This document shows, piece after piece, positions 1-12,345 of a stretch of DNA of 64,000 nt. The notes beneath the pieces were generated by a model. That model worked only from the letters and a program-made list of their open reading frames with translations, was not told the origin of the DNA and did no database searches. The DNA comes from Amborella trichopoda (taxonomy: Eukaryota; Streptophyta; Magnoliopsida; Amborellales; Amborellaceae). Both the position numbers and the translations under genes were made by a program. Where the stretch lies: assembly GCF_000471905.2 (NCBI RefSeq), contig NW_006494916.1:2590748-2654747 (forward strand). The letters run 5' to 3'. Numbering within the stretch: position 1 is the first letter of the stretch; each line of letters opens with the position of its first letter.

Positions 1-1840
1 ATGTCTTTGTGGCTCGTGGTGAAAAAATTTACCATGTCCATGGTAAATTATTGTCTCTGGACTGTTGGAGCCCTTTGGTCTACTCGTTGTTTGTGCAAAA
101 GGAACTGGTATGGAGTTATACTTGGTGGCATTCCTTTCATGCTTGGAATGTAGCAATATTCCAAAAAATTGTCAATTCCTTTAGAAAATTTTGTGATGTT
201 GACAGGGAAGTGCTTGGAGGTTCTAGCTGTTCTTTTGCTAGAAAAAAAGATGAGAAGGTTTTTGGGAATACCAATCCCAAGTCAGATCCGTTTGCTGGTG
301 GGGTCCAATCTATTTTTAATATCTGTATAGATAGAAGGGGGTCAACAAGATATTATTAAGCCTCCTCAGGTAGTTGCTCCTAAGCTTACAGTTCCTAATG
401 AGAATGCATGGGTTTAAGTTACCAGAAACAAAGCTAAGCAGATTCTGACTATCAATCAACCGCCAGATGTTTTCAAGTGGCAAAAATATGAAAATTCTAG
501 TGTCTCGAAGCGGAGACGTGCAACTCGTAACAGAAGGAAAAATAAGTAGAGGCTACGTAATAATTCAAATTTTAAAACCCCAAAAATATGGATACCGATG
601 GAGAGATCCTCAGCGTCATATCTCGGAGGTTAAGGAAAACTTGAAATCCATTGTTGTCAATGAGAATAGTGGGAGGAACCATGCCCTTGCCGATGCTCCC
701 GTGGGACCGTCAAAGATCCATATGTTCCCTCTTTTAATAAGTGACCTTGACGTGCTAGGGAAGGATTTTCTGAGACAAAGCCATCCCGATATCTCCTCGA
801 GAGTTACAAAGTTTGATGACTTCGTTCTTGGAAAGGGTAGGTTTCCTTGGAGTTCAAGCCTTAAGGCGGTAGGAGGTGGCTATCCATGGCTTTTGGAAGA
901 TAGCCCTCTGGCGAATGAAAATTTGAGAGAGAAGAGTAGGGATTCCAAGTCGGTGGGTGAATAGCTTCTACTATGCCTTTTCCTATTCTCTCACAAGAAT
1001 GAAGATGATGCCATGTAGGAGAGGAGCCAAGAAAAGAATAGATCCAAAGGACATACCTACCTTTGATCCTCTGATGGTAGACCTGCTGGCCATCATCCCA
1101 GTGGAGGATTCAGAGGATGTTCGTGAAGACAACTTTCTAGCTAACGTGGCCTCATATGTAGAGAGTCATAACGTTTTCCTTGCTAATGAGGAGATGGTCT
1201 CTAATGTACATGATGAATTTGATCCTTTTATGGCAATGGTTGAGGTTGAGATTTCCCCTACTCTCCATATAATTCCGCAGATGGTAGAGAACCCCCTGGT
1301 ATTAGGTGGTTCTGTTCATCAGGTTGAAGAGAATGTAGACTGTGGTGATGAACGTAATTCAGGTGGTCGACCATCGGATCATCAGGCTGCAAACACGAAT
1401 GGGTATGTTGGAGAACGTAGGGCTAGTAGAATGGTGGGAGATGCGGGTCTGGATTATGAAGCTGTGATTTATGATGAGATCATAAAGAACAAGAAGACAG
1501 ATAAAGAGGCAACCAAGAACAAGGCGGAGTTAGAGGCTAAAGCTACAATTGATAAGGAGAAGGGCAATAATGTCCATGTTACTCCTAATTGTGGCAATAA
1601 TATGCAATCCTCAAAAAAATCTAAAAGAGGTAGTTCGACTGTGGCTACTAGGTCATCTTCAAGGTTGGCTACTAGGGGACCTCAAATCTAAATCAGGGAG
1701 ATCGAGACCAATGAGGATGACCTTGTTGAAGTTTCAAGTAGCGTGTCAAATAGCTCTATGCTCTGCTGCAACGAAGAGAGAAATGGTGTATATGCTTCAA
1801 GCAATACTACTTTGGGTAAAACTTAGATGATCTAGGTTCC
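1..1840 (+). pseudogene. LINE ORF1 (gag-like) remnant
   Basis: Three open stretches (9-359, 467-964, 957-1691) lie in changing frames ahead of ORF2. The first encodes a block rich in W, F and H containing SLDCWSPLVYSLFVQKE and HAWNVAIFQKIVNSFRKF, which resembles the DUF4283-type N-terminal domain of plant LINE ORF1 proteins (inference from memory of the family). The last stretch is acidic, then turns lysine- and serine-rich near its C-terminus (KKSKRGSSTVATRSSSRLAT). No intact zinc knuckle was found. The ORF1 protein of such elements binds RNA. Here at least two frame changes separate the pieces. Confidence 0.7.
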
Positions 1841-1857
1841 TCTTCTTCCCTTTTTTA

Positions 1858-4800
1858 ATGCTTAATTTAAGTTGGAATGTTAGGAGTTTAAGAGAGTCTA
1901 GTAAGAAAAGTGATGTTCTTTTTTTGGTAAGAAAATATAAACCCGATATTTTGATTTTGCAAGAAACCAAATTTCCCTGCCCTACTTTGTCTGGGGTTTA
2001 GGGGCAGTGGGGTTTGATGGCATAGACTCTATAGGAGCGCCGCGTGGATTGTGGATGTTGTGGAATCTGCTTCTTTTGTAGTGTGTTGATATCGCTAAGG
2101 GTGGCAAATGACTGGTTGTTATGTTTAATGGCCCACAAGCCTCTTATTCTTGGGGTATGTTAAATATTTATAGACCTAATATTCAATCTCTTAAGGAATG
2201 TTTTCTGTTTGATATTTCAAATGTTATTTTTGTCTTTGAAGTGCCTTTTTGTATTGGGGGGGACTTTAACTTGATTTGGTGGCGTGAGGAGTTTCCTTCA
2301 GGAGGGAACATCAACTCTTCTATGAGGTTATTTAATGAATTTATTGAATGATATAGTTTGGTTGATTTGCCTTTATCAGTGGCTGCTTATACTTGGTCAC
2401 ATAATAGTGTCCATAATCTTATTTTGACTAAGATTGATAGGTTCCTAGTATCTGATGAGTGGATGGAACTCTTCTCCCTTTCTTCTGTCAGAGTCTTACC
2501 TAGGATTTTGTTAGATCATACCCCTATTCTCCTCAGTTCCAGTAATATCTTAGGTGGCCCGAACCTTTCAGGTTGGAAATTGGGTGGTTGGAGGAGGAGG
2601 GAATTGGAGAACACTATGACTTTTGGGTCGTTGGATTTCCAATTACAGAAAAAGTTGCTCAATATTAAGCATAAGCTAATTGAGTGAAAAAAGGATTTTA
2701 GATATCAGCTTAGTACCACAATTAATAGTACCCTTACTACAATATAAAACATAGATCAAGTGGTTCAAAGTGAAGAGCTTTTTTCTTAGCAGAATGTTGT
2801 AGCCAGGAATGAGAAGATTCTGACTTCGAACGAGCTACGTAGGGTGGAGGAAGTATATTGGAGATTGAGATCCAAGGTGAAATGACTTAGAGAGGGGGAC
2901 TTGAATAGCAAGGTTTTTCATGCTATAGCAATTGCACGTTGGAGACATAATGATTTAATTCGGATTGACAGTCCCAAGGGTGGATGTTGATGACCATGAT
3001 GGAATTGATCAAGCTACTATTGATCACTTGCAGAGAGCTTTTATTTCGAAAGTTCTCTTCACTCCGAAAATGACTCACTCCTTTCCAAGTGCTGCCACTT
3101 CACGTGGCTTCCCAGCTTGAAGTAGATGTAACTTTGGAAGAGCTAAAATAGGCAGTATTTGCTTTGGCATGAGACAAAGCACCGGGCCCCATGGAGTCCC
3201 TATTTGTCTTTTCCATAAATTCTAGCTAATGTTGTCTGGGGATCTTTTGAATATGGTGGGGGGCTTCATGTTAGGGGGTGAAATGTTCAAAGGGGTAAAC
3301 TCCACTTTTATTGCATTGATTCTTAAAAAATTAGTTGTAGCGGAGTTGACAAATATTAGGCCTATCAGTTTACTCTCTAGTAATTATAAAATAGTGGCAA
3401 AAGGTTTGGTAGAAAGGCTGAAGAAGGTATTGGATGGTATTATCTCTGGAACCCAATCAGCATTCTTCCATAACAGGTTGATAACTGATACTGTGTTAGT
3501 GACTCAGGAGTGTATCCATTCTAGATTTGAGAGTAAAGAGCCGAGGGTGGTTTTAAACTTGGACATGAAGAAAGCCTATGATAGGGTTGAATGAAGTATT
3601 ATCTTAGGAGTGTTGAATAGAATGAGGTTTGGGTGTAAGTCGAGAAATTGGATCTTTGGGTGTCTTTCCTCGACGCATTTCTTTATTCTGATAAATGGGT
3701 GCCCTGAAGGCTTCTTTAGGGCTGAGACAAGGGGATTTGTTATCTCCATTTATATACATCATCTATGCAGAGTGCTTCGGCTTAATGCTTGTTAATGTGG
3801 TGAACTGTGGCAATTTTTCTTGGTTTGGAGTTGGGTAGAGGGACTGACTATATCCCACCTATAGTATGTAAACGATACGCTGATTTTTAGTGATGTGAAG
3901 AACATGGACACATTATTGGATTGTTGTGAAGTTTCCGTGGGGTTAAAAGACAACCTACCAAAAACCTCCTTGATTGGAGTGAACTGTGATGCTCAGACAG
4001 TGGAAGTCTTGACAACCACAGTAGGGTGTAAAGTAGACTATTTCCCTATCACTTACATGGACTTGCCAATCTTGGATTCTCGGATGTCTATCTTGGCATG
4101 GGAGAAGATTATCCAGCACACTCAAGTGAAATTGGATTTATGGAAACTAAAATATTTATCTTTGGGTGGCATAGTTACTTTATTGAAATCATGTATGGCA
4201 AACCTACCAATATGCCAAATGTTCCTTATTAAGATGCTAAATAGCGTTAGTAAGAAGAATGGAAAAGATGATGCGAAACTTCTTATGGGCTTATGGTGAA
4301 AACAAAAAATACTATCTCTTCATTGGGTCTGACCCCAAAAAGAGAAGGGGGTTTGGGGATTAGAAGATTAGCATTGGTGCATAAGGCCTTACTATGCAAG
4401 TGGTGGTGACGTAGTTTGCACTTTAAAGACCATATTTGGTACAAAATCATGGCTACAAAATATGGGGTAGATAGGTATGGACTGTGGATTGGAGGTGGAA
4501 GGAATAGTGCGGCAATGTCTGTTTTTGGAAAGACATCTTTCTTTGTAAATCCCTTCTTAGTAGAAATGTGAGATGTTGTATAGGGAATGGTTCCCAAATT
4601 TCCTTCTAACATCATAAGTGGATAGGGGATTGGCCGCTTAAATTATTCTTTCTTGAAATGTTTGAAAATGTGTCTAATCCTATTGCTCTTGTTTATGATG
4701 TTTATGAGTGGATTGGAGAGAAAGTTGTGTGGAACGTGCAGTTTCCATATAACAGTATTAGAAATAAGACGTTGGAGCAGGTAACTTCTTTGATGTCTAA

Positions 4801-5918
4801 TTGGGAGGAGGTTTTTATCTCTAAGAGGGTGGAAGATGAGTTGGTATGGGAGATTGAACAAGATGGATTGTTTTTTGTGAAATCAATGTATGCTTTATGG
4901 TTTTATGATCGATGGAGGTGGACCTTGCCATAGATTTTCTCAAGTTTGGAAATGACCTGTGCCACATAAGGTACAATGTTTCTTATGGTTGGTTGAGTAG
5001 AATAAGATCTTGACTGCAGATAATTTGGTGAAAAGAGGTAATATTCTCCCAAATGTTTGTTTGTTGTGTTAAAGTGATGGTGAGTCTGTCTCACATCTCT
5101 TTGTATACTGCTATTTTCTTTATAAGTTATGGGGATTATTTCTAAATATCATTGGCATTCGGATACCCCAAGATGTTTTAGGTATTATCACTTATCTATC
5201 ATTTCCAATGTTGCCAGAATTGGGATGTGTAATTTGGCAAATTATCAGCGAAGCAATCTGCAGGGAGATTTGGAAGGAGCGTAATCGTAGGACTTTTGAA
5301 GGGATTGCTCTCCCTTATGATAGAGTACCCAGTTATGTACTCCATTCAATCTGGAGTTGGTTATCAGTTACTAAGGAAGTTAGGGGAATTACCGAGGTGG
5401 ATGTGCTTTTGCACTTAAATAATTTAGCCATCTCTCGAGTAGTCAATAGCAGACCCAATGGACGATGGGTGCCTCCAAGGCATGTAAGTTATAAATTTAA
5501 TTTCGATGGGAGTTCAATGGGTAATCCAGGCCCAACAGGCATTGGAGGTTTGGTATGTGATTGGAATGGATCCATAATTTTCGCCTATGCAGGCCCATTT
5601 GGGGTAGCCACTGCAAATCTTATTGAAATCACGGCCTCAATCCATGGTTTGTTATTTTTTAGATCCTACAATTTAGGGTCAATTTGTGAGGTGGAGGGAG
5701 ACTCGCTAAATATAATTAAATGGTGTAAAAGGGAACAACGAGTGCCTTTGATGCTCCAATATTTGTAGTGTAAGGTGTGAATTTGATTGATGTGATGACT
5801 ATTTCCTTCCACCTTATTTACAAAGAGGCGAATGGTGCTGCAGATGCCTTAGCTAAGAGAGGTGTCTCTCTTGATTCGATTTCTATTGTAAATTTTGTTG
5901 ATGTAATCGTCCTTTGAT
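1858..5918 (+). pseudogene. LINE ORF2 (endonuclease-RT-RNase H) pseudogene
   Basis: Starts at ATG 1858 with MLNLSWNVRSL, the N-terminal motif of AP-type LINE endonucleases, followed by ILILQETKF. More endonuclease follows at 2121-2687 (GGDFNLIWW; AYTWSHNSVHNL; TKIDRFLVS). The RT starts near 3230 with NIRPISLLSSNYKIVAK, QSAFFHNRLITD and LDMKKAYDRVE (3.55-3.59 kb); the active-site box reads YVND near 3866, in place of the usual YADD/FADD. A cysteine-rich zinc-finger region lies at about 4950-5110. RNase H is at 5490-5770 (FNFDGSSMGNPGPTGIGG; EGDSLNIIKWC), and ANGAADALAKRG follows near 5830. Several in-frame stops and frame changes make it a pseudogene. Confidence 0.92.
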
Positions 5919-5958
5919 GAGTTAGCAATAAAAATTGATAACTTCTGTAAAAAAAAAA

Positions 5959-7987
5959 GTTAAATTCAAATTTAAAGCACCTTTAAAAGGTTAAAACAAT
6001 GTTAAAAAATAGAGAAAACATAAACTTAAAAAACCAAATTTACAGATATTAAAAAACCCAAAATTGAGAAAATATAAAAATGTGATTATGGTAAAAAGCG
6101 CGCACCAATCTTTGCCAAATACATCTAAATCATATAAGAAAATATTGTATAACATAACGATTTATTACAACATTTTATTTTCTTTTTAATTTTTCAAATA
6201 TCCTGAGTTGTCGCACACCTCAAGGGTACTCGGCCTCACCCACGGGGTCTGTAGCGGATAGGATTGTTTGACAGTTATAGTTAGCTTGAAATTGCTTAAG
6301 TCGAATACCTCGATTTTGCTCGATTTCCATCATTTTCTTATATATTTATTTTTTAATTGAAGAAACCACAGAGAATGGGCAAGCTTGCTCGAAACTGGTC
6401 GACAACCAGTTAAACCAATTGGTTCGGTTCTTAAAGCACTATTTTTTAAAAAAGAAAACTATGTTTCACCTATGAACTACTTGATGAAATGGTAGATCTG
6501 TGACTTTTGACTATGCCGTAGTTAGCAAGTTAGAGAATAACAATATATCCCCAAACCAAAACATCGGTAGTAGATCGGTTTTGCTCCAAAGAGTAGTTGG
6601 CAAAAAATCAAGTAAAAAAATATGGGTCGCCAAAAATTAGTTAAGTTAGAAAATCACAAATATTTCTATTTGGCTCTAAAAAATGGAGTGGAAAAATTGG
6701 ATATGTAAAAATAGCACAGTATAAGATTATGAGTTGTGGTTATTGTATGGATACGTTAATAACATTGAACTATAATTTGTCTTTATCTAATATCATTAGA
6801 GTCATACTTGACATTTTTTGTGTAAATTTTCAATAAATACAATAAGAACACTTACTTTATTGTCATGACATAAAATATATGATAGGTGTATTGGGAGTAT
6901 ACAACAACAACAATACTAAACACAAGAACTACATCAGCGAACAACAAGAACAGAACCCAAGATATAGGATTATTGTTGGAAAAAAATGACCTTTAGTATA
7001 AGATTGTAGTTAACTAAAACATAAAAGCTTAAAAATGTAAAATACTAGTCCATGTTATTTTGTATAAACTAACGAAATGAAAAACAAGTATAAAGGTTAA
7101 TTGAACTTCTATATATATAAAGAAAGCAACAAAAATGCTTATGTAAATCCAAATATTCCAAACTCACCCTGAATTCCCAAGTGCCTAAATCTTTAGTTAT
7201 CATTGAGTGTCTCTCTTGCTCTTTATAATGACACTTGGTATTTAGAGGGAAAAAAAAGACTTTCATTGGCTTACTCCTTTAGTTCTAACTATTAATGTGA
7301 TATATATAGCTGTTTTGATGGATTATTTTTTGAATAAAATATTGCACCTTTTTTAAAGGAATATATTGGTGAAAATTTTTTATGAATTTTTTTGTTAAAT
7401 CAAGATTCTTAATTTACTTTCACTTTAATTGTGCTTACCTATAATCCAATATTCAAAGATATTAAATTAATGAAATAATAAAAGTTATAAGGAATAAGTT
7501 TTTTTGAAGAAAAATAAATATTGATATATATCGGTTCCATTAAAAAAAGTGAATTTTTTGATGATTTGAAAAACCCGGAATTCTTAATGAATTTCAAAAA
7601 GTTGGAGATGTTTTTGAAAAATTAAATTCGTATTTTAAACGGAGACTTGCTAATTAAAGACTCTAATGGCAGAGAAAACAATAAGGAGGTAGATTGTTTG
7701 GCTAAGCAAGCGTTAGTTTGTATATATATTGTGGAAGAAAGATATAGTTGGAATAAGGTTTTGATGATGATGATTCTGGAAGAAAGATATAATGTACTTG
7801 GATGCATTTTATTTGGGAGGATATAGTAATGAAATAGTTACACATCAATATTCAAGAAAGGAAAAAAGAAAAGAAAAGGCGAGAATAAATTCAGGTGAAC
7901 ATGTGCCTGTCCATCCTGCTTTGGCCCTAGATATCTGTTGAACAATATAGATCAATATGAGAGGAGAGCTCCCCAGAAGAGTACTTG

Positions 7988-8022
<35 letters not shown>

Positions 8023-8159
8023 CTCTAGAAGTAGCAAACAAAAGAGTGAAAATTTTTTCATGGAGCTGTAGATATAATTTCCAATTTTTGACGATAATGT
8101 AGATACACTAGTGGCTGATCTTTGCTTTGTTGTAGGTGCGAGTCATGATACATATAAAT
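5959..8159. other. intergenic, AT-rich, no gene seen
   Basis: About 2.2 kb with only short open frames and no recognisable protein motif. A GA microsatellite lies at 7990-8020. Around 6400-6430 there is a short run of AACCAGTT/AACCAATT/GGTTCGGTT words, of the kind common in degraded plant repeats. Nothing else can be supported. Confidence 0.6.
7990..8020. repeat. (GA)n microsatellite
   Basis: Uninterrupted alternation of A and G over about 30 bases. Visible directly. Confidence 0.95.
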
Positions 8160-8600
8160 TTGGGAAAAGTATACACAAAAGTCATTTCGCTTTGGTATAA
8201 GAAAATCACAATCACTCTCATTTGTCATATTTCAAGTTGAATAGCTAAGAGTGCATCATTGGCTAAGTTCAAATTTCAAAAGAAATTTTCTCGATGACAT
8301 AACCCAGCCGCCCCATTTGATATCTAATGGCTAGGACAATTGTAACCTCCTTGTAATAAAGAGAAGGAAAAATATACAAAAAGAGAAATTGGCTTTTGTA
8401 CAAGGTGGTCACAATTAATCTTGATCATTAGATGTGAAATTAGGTGGTTGTATTTATTCTATTGACCATGCTCAAAGTTCAGAGGAAATTTACTTGAACT
8501 TTATGACACACCCAAACTATCAAATTTCACATCAGATGGCTAAAAGTAATTGTGACCATGTACAATAGGTCATGGTCTCATTGTATTCACTAAATGACCT
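8160..8600. repeat. two adjacent hairpin MITE-like repeats
   Basis: The segment folds as two neighbouring inverted repeats. In the second, 8396-8449 (with GGTCACAATTAATCTTG and TAGATGTGAAATTAGG) pairs with 8513-8566 (with CACATCAGATGGCTAAAAG and TAATTGTGACCATG), leaving a loop of about 60 bases. The first, about 8160-8375, shows a more diverged version of the same pairing (TCACAATCACTC against GACAATTGTAACC). A third relative sits at 11025-11215. No coding capacity. Short hairpin units of one family, at more than one site, suggest a non-autonomous DNA transposon (MITE). Superfamily and target duplication could not be fixed. Confidence 0.6.
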
Positions 8601-10239
8601 TATAGTATACAATACCATAAGTTTTCCCTTGGCCCCCTCACACCTACAAACAAACATATTAAAGAATTAGTATGTAGTGTGCTTCCTTGTTCATACAAAA
8701 ATAGAAGATTGTAATTTCACGGGATACAAGTAAACAAAATATTATTAATTTGCTTTCACATGATACCAAATAGTTACATGTAAAGACCTTCTCTCTCGTT
8801 AGTTCTTATAACACAACAAAAGATGGTGTTTCTATATATAAGCATGACTTTCGTTTGTCATTCTTTAATTCGGTACAAGAAGCCTAGTATTTCTCGACCT
8901 AAAAAAAATACAAAAGACACTTTCCAGAACATAATATTTCAAAATGTATATTATTTTGAAATAACGCCTAACATTTTTTCCATAGAAAAAATACAACATA
9001 ACTAACTCTAGTGATATTTTTTCTGGTCTTTCTTCAATATGTGAGGATTGTGTAAGGTGCCCACCTTATACTATACAAGTAAGGCATACCTTTAAATTTT
9101 GCTAGAAGATGTAGTTCCGTGTCAAAAACTTTTTGATGATTTAAAAAATTTATGTTCAACTCTAAAGGTGAAGTTTAGAATCTCAGTGATAGTGCAAATC
9201 GACCTGTCTATGAACACTTGAAAATATTGAAAATAGATGGTCTAGATAACTTGTTACAAGATGCACTATTTCTAAGACTTGAAATTCTTGTTTTTTTTAT
9301 ATTTTATTATTTATAACCACACATCTCGAGGTCGAGATGTTCAATTGGACAATTATTTAGCTTCAAAATACCCTTTTCTATTAGGTTTTTAGGGTGCATC
9401 TTACTTCTATAGTATAAGGTTGCAATCTTATATATACTTTTCCTTCTTCAATTATCTTCTATACAAATTTTGCTCAATTTTCTTGTGTTAGCATAGGGGT
9501 GTTCTAGGAATGCACCACTTAGCTGCCCTTTCTTTCATAAAATTTTGCAAGTTAGAAATTAGCTTGGGGAAACATTGTCTAAAATTTAGGGACTCCACCC
9601 CAAAGATTCATTTTTTGAAGAGAAGTTCTCTTTGAAAGAAATGACACCTTTTCAAGTGGGCTTTGTAGAAACTTCAACTGATTTTTTATGATACTCGGCC
9701 AAAGTTCAGGTTTTAGTGGCACTGTGCTTGTGGCCTATGTTGCTATATGCAATTGTGCGATCTCAAGAATTTGTTGCAGTTGCATCACTAACATTGCAAA
9801 CTTGCATATCTCCTCTAACATTTGATTGTCATGATTTGACCACTAAGATCGTGTTTGTTCTTCATGAAATATAATGTTGAAAAGGAATTTGTTAAAGACA
9901 ATTTCCTGCAAACTGGAAATCTATTTCACATGTCCACAGGTATGAAATAGATTTCCCACAAGACATGGATGATTGCTACAGGTGCTTTGTGGAGTTTTTT
10001 TCTTTTTTTTAAGTGATTTACATATGGATCCTAAAATTTTAGGTAAAATACGAAATTCTCTACTTATAGGAGGAAATTACAAAGAAGGTCGTCAACCCAT
10101 TTTTTTATTTTTTTCCAAAATTACCTCTCGATCAACTCCAATTTTGATATTTTTTCAGTTTTTCCATTAGAAATGCTTAGTTTTTCCATTTCTTTGTTTG
10201 ATAAGAGTAACTAACATTTTATTAAAACATAATGAGTTT
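8601..10239. other. intergenic, no gene seen
   Basis: AT-rich DNA with T-runs and no open frame of interest. T-rich tracts near 10000-10200 may belong to the 3' end of the reverse-strand LINE fragment that follows. Nothing else is supported. Confidence 0.5.
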
Positions 10240-10990
10240 AGAAAGTAAGAAAGAACTGCAAAAGATAGGCAAAGCCCTCCTTAACCATGTAGCACCAATA
10301 TGTCACCCAGCGTTATACTTTGTTCCGTACCATTTTACACCAATTAATAACATTCAGGGAATCACCTTCTATAATCTCTCCCAAATTCCTCTCTACAATA
10401 GTCGTCAATCTGACGAGTAAGTAATGCAACTCAGCCTTATTGGCCATAACCACTTTACAAAGCCTGTTGAATCTCACCAAAATAATATTATTATGATCTC
10501 TAACTAGATTTGCCACCCCCACCAGTCCTGGATTCCCAATGGAGCAACCATCGAAATGCAGCTTAATTACTCCCATAGTCAGCGTTCTCCATGTATCAAC
10601 CACCTTTCTCTTAGATTTTCCCATATTCACAATGCTCTTGAGGTTGTACTGCGAATCAATGTCTAGATATTCCCCAACATTCCTTTGTACTCAGCAACCA
10701 ATTAATCATGGAGATCAAGATTTTATTTTTCAACTTTTCCATCTCCAAATTTGTATTCTAAAAACAGCTACGATTCATCTCTTTCAAAACCTCCCAAATA
10801 ATAGCAGGCTAAAGAATTTTCCAAAGACATTGTGGAGCTTGATTCTCCGAAATTGGGTGGAGCCAATGTTCCAATGCACAAACAAGGGAAAGTGGCTAGT
10901 TTGACAAAAATCCGACATAATAAACGTGCCATGAGAGCAAGAAGAAAGCCTTTTGGTGTTGGAAGCCTTACGCATGAATTGCAAATGTTG
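10240..10990 (-). pseudogene. 5'-truncated L1-type LINE tail (end of ORF2 with RNase H)
   Basis: On the - strand, 10630-10313 encodes an RNase H segment: KLHFDGCSIGNPGLVG, then ELHYLLVRL, then EGDSLNVINWCKM. These match in order the RNase H of the LINE at the window start (FNFDGSSMGNPGP; EGDSLNIIKWCK). Just upstream on the same strand (about 10800-10750), WEVLKEMNRSCF resembles the linker ahead of RNase H in that element (IWKERNRRTF). Further upstream, to about 10990, a histidine- and cysteine-bearing stretch may be the zinc-finger region, but is uncertain. Frame changes separate the pieces. This is a dead 3' fragment, as expected from 5'-truncated LINE insertions. Confidence 0.8.
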
Positions 10991-11024
10991 CGGTACATGG
11001 TAATCTCCTTATGTGATATATACT

Positions 11025-11215
11025 ATGAGACCATTTGTCTTTTTTTACATGTCACAATTACTCCTAGCTATTATTGTCAAATTGAAGGCTTGGTGTATGT
11101 CATGAACTTCGAGAAATTTTCTTTTAGATTTTGAGTGCAGTCAATGACACCTTCACAACCACCCGATTTTTAATCTGAAGGACATGAGTGATTGTGACCT
11201 CTTTGTGTTAAAAGT
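11025..11215. repeat. third copy of the hairpin MITE-like family
   Basis: Reads as the reverse complement of the 8396-8570 unit with clear word-for-word similarity: GTCATGAACTTCGAGAAA against GTCATAAAGTTCAAGTAAA, and CAACCACCCGATTTTTAATC against CAACCACCTAATTTCACATC. Its own ends pair (CATGTCACAATTACTCC with GAGTGATTGTGACCTC). It abuts the assembly gap by about 70 bases. Confidence 0.65.
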
Positions 11216-11288
11216 AAATTCAATGGGTGAAGTTACAAAGTCCAACTAACAATGGATGATGCAACAATATGTGTTTCTATATTGTTTT

Positions 11289-12085
11289 NNNNNNNNNNNN
11301 NNNNNNNNNNNNNNNNNNNNNNNNNNNNNNNNNNNNNNNNNNNNNNNNNNNNNNNNNNNNNNNNNNNNNNNNNNNNNNNNNNNNNNNNNNNNNNNNNNNN
11401 NNNNNNNNNNNNNNNNNNNNNNNNNNNNNNNNNNNNNNNNNNNNNNNNNNNNNNNNNNNNNNNNNNNNNNNNNNNNNNNNNNNNNNNNNNNNNNNNNNNN
11501 NNNNNNNNNNNNNNNNNNNNNNNNNNNNNNNNNNNNNNNNNNNNNNNNNNNNNNNNNNNNNNNNNNNNNNNNNNNNNNNNNNNNNNNNNNNNNNNNNNNN
11601 NNNNNNNNNNNNNNNNNNNNNNNNNNNNNNNNNNNNNNNNNNNNNNNNNNNNNNNNNNNNNNNNNNNNNNNNNNNNNNNNNNNNNNNNNNNNNNNNNNNN
11701 NNNNNNNNNNNNNNNNNNNNNNNNNNNNNNNNNNNNNNNNNNNNNNNNNNNNNNNNNNNNNNNNNNNNNNNNNNNNNNNNNNNNNNNNNNNNNNNNNNNN
11801 NNNNNNNNNNNNNNNNNNNNNNNNNNNNNNNNNNNNNNNNNNNNNNNNNNNNNNNNNNNNNNNNNNNNNNNNNNNNNNNNNNNNNNNNNNNNNNNNNNNN
11901 NNNNNNNNNNNNNNNNNNNNNNNNNNNNNNNNNNNNNNNNNNNNNNNNNNNNNNNNNNNNNNNNNNNNNNNNNNNNNNNNNNNNNNNNNNNNNNNNNNNN
12001 NNNNNNNNNNNNNNNNNNNNNNNNNNNNNNNNNNNNNNNNNNNNNNNNNNNNNNNNNNNNNNNNNNNNNNNNNNNNNNNNNNNNN
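11289..12085. other. assembly gap (797 N)
   Basis: Unresolved bases only. Any open frame crossing it is meaningless. Confidence 1.
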
Positions 12086-12189
12086 ACCCAAACAAACACT
12101 ACAATGATACACTATTCAAACTCCATCTCTTTCTCTTTTCTTCTCGACGAGTTTACCAGTCAAGGGGTTTAGCTTGAGCTCGAACACGA

Positions 12190-12345
12190 GCACACCTTCT
12201 TATGTGTGTGAGAGAGATGGAGTTTGAGTTTTAGGGAGAGAGATGATGATGTGAGAGACAGATGGAATTTGGGTTTTAGAGAGAGATGGAGTTTTGAGAG
12301 AGAGAGATTGAGTTTTAGAGAGAGAGAGATATAGTCATTTCATAA
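12190..12345. repeat. GA-rich imperfect repeat beside the gap
   Basis: Repeated phrases GAGAGAGATGGAGTTT and GTTTTAGAGAGAGA occur four to five times with small changes. Simple-sequence DNA of this kind next to the gap probably explains why the assembly broke here. Confidence 0.8.

Larger units (their letters stand above)
1..5958 (+). mobile_element. L1-type LINE with RNase H domain, 5' end outside window, degraded
   Basis: Non-LTR retrotransposon on the + strand. In order it shows an ORF1 remnant, an ORF2 with AP-type endonuclease, reverse transcriptase, a zinc-finger region after the RT and an RNase H domain, then a short 3' UTR ending in a run of ten A at 5949-5958. This order and the poly-A tail are those of plant L1-type LINEs that carry RNase H. 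The 5' end lies before the window, so no target-site duplication can be tested. Reading frames are broken many times by stops and frame changes, so the copy is inactive. The family is secure; exact clade not assigned. Confidence 0.93.

Noticed and set aside
11233-12177. Several 270-306-residue open frames on both strands
   Set aside because: They run through the N gap and consist of undetermined residues.
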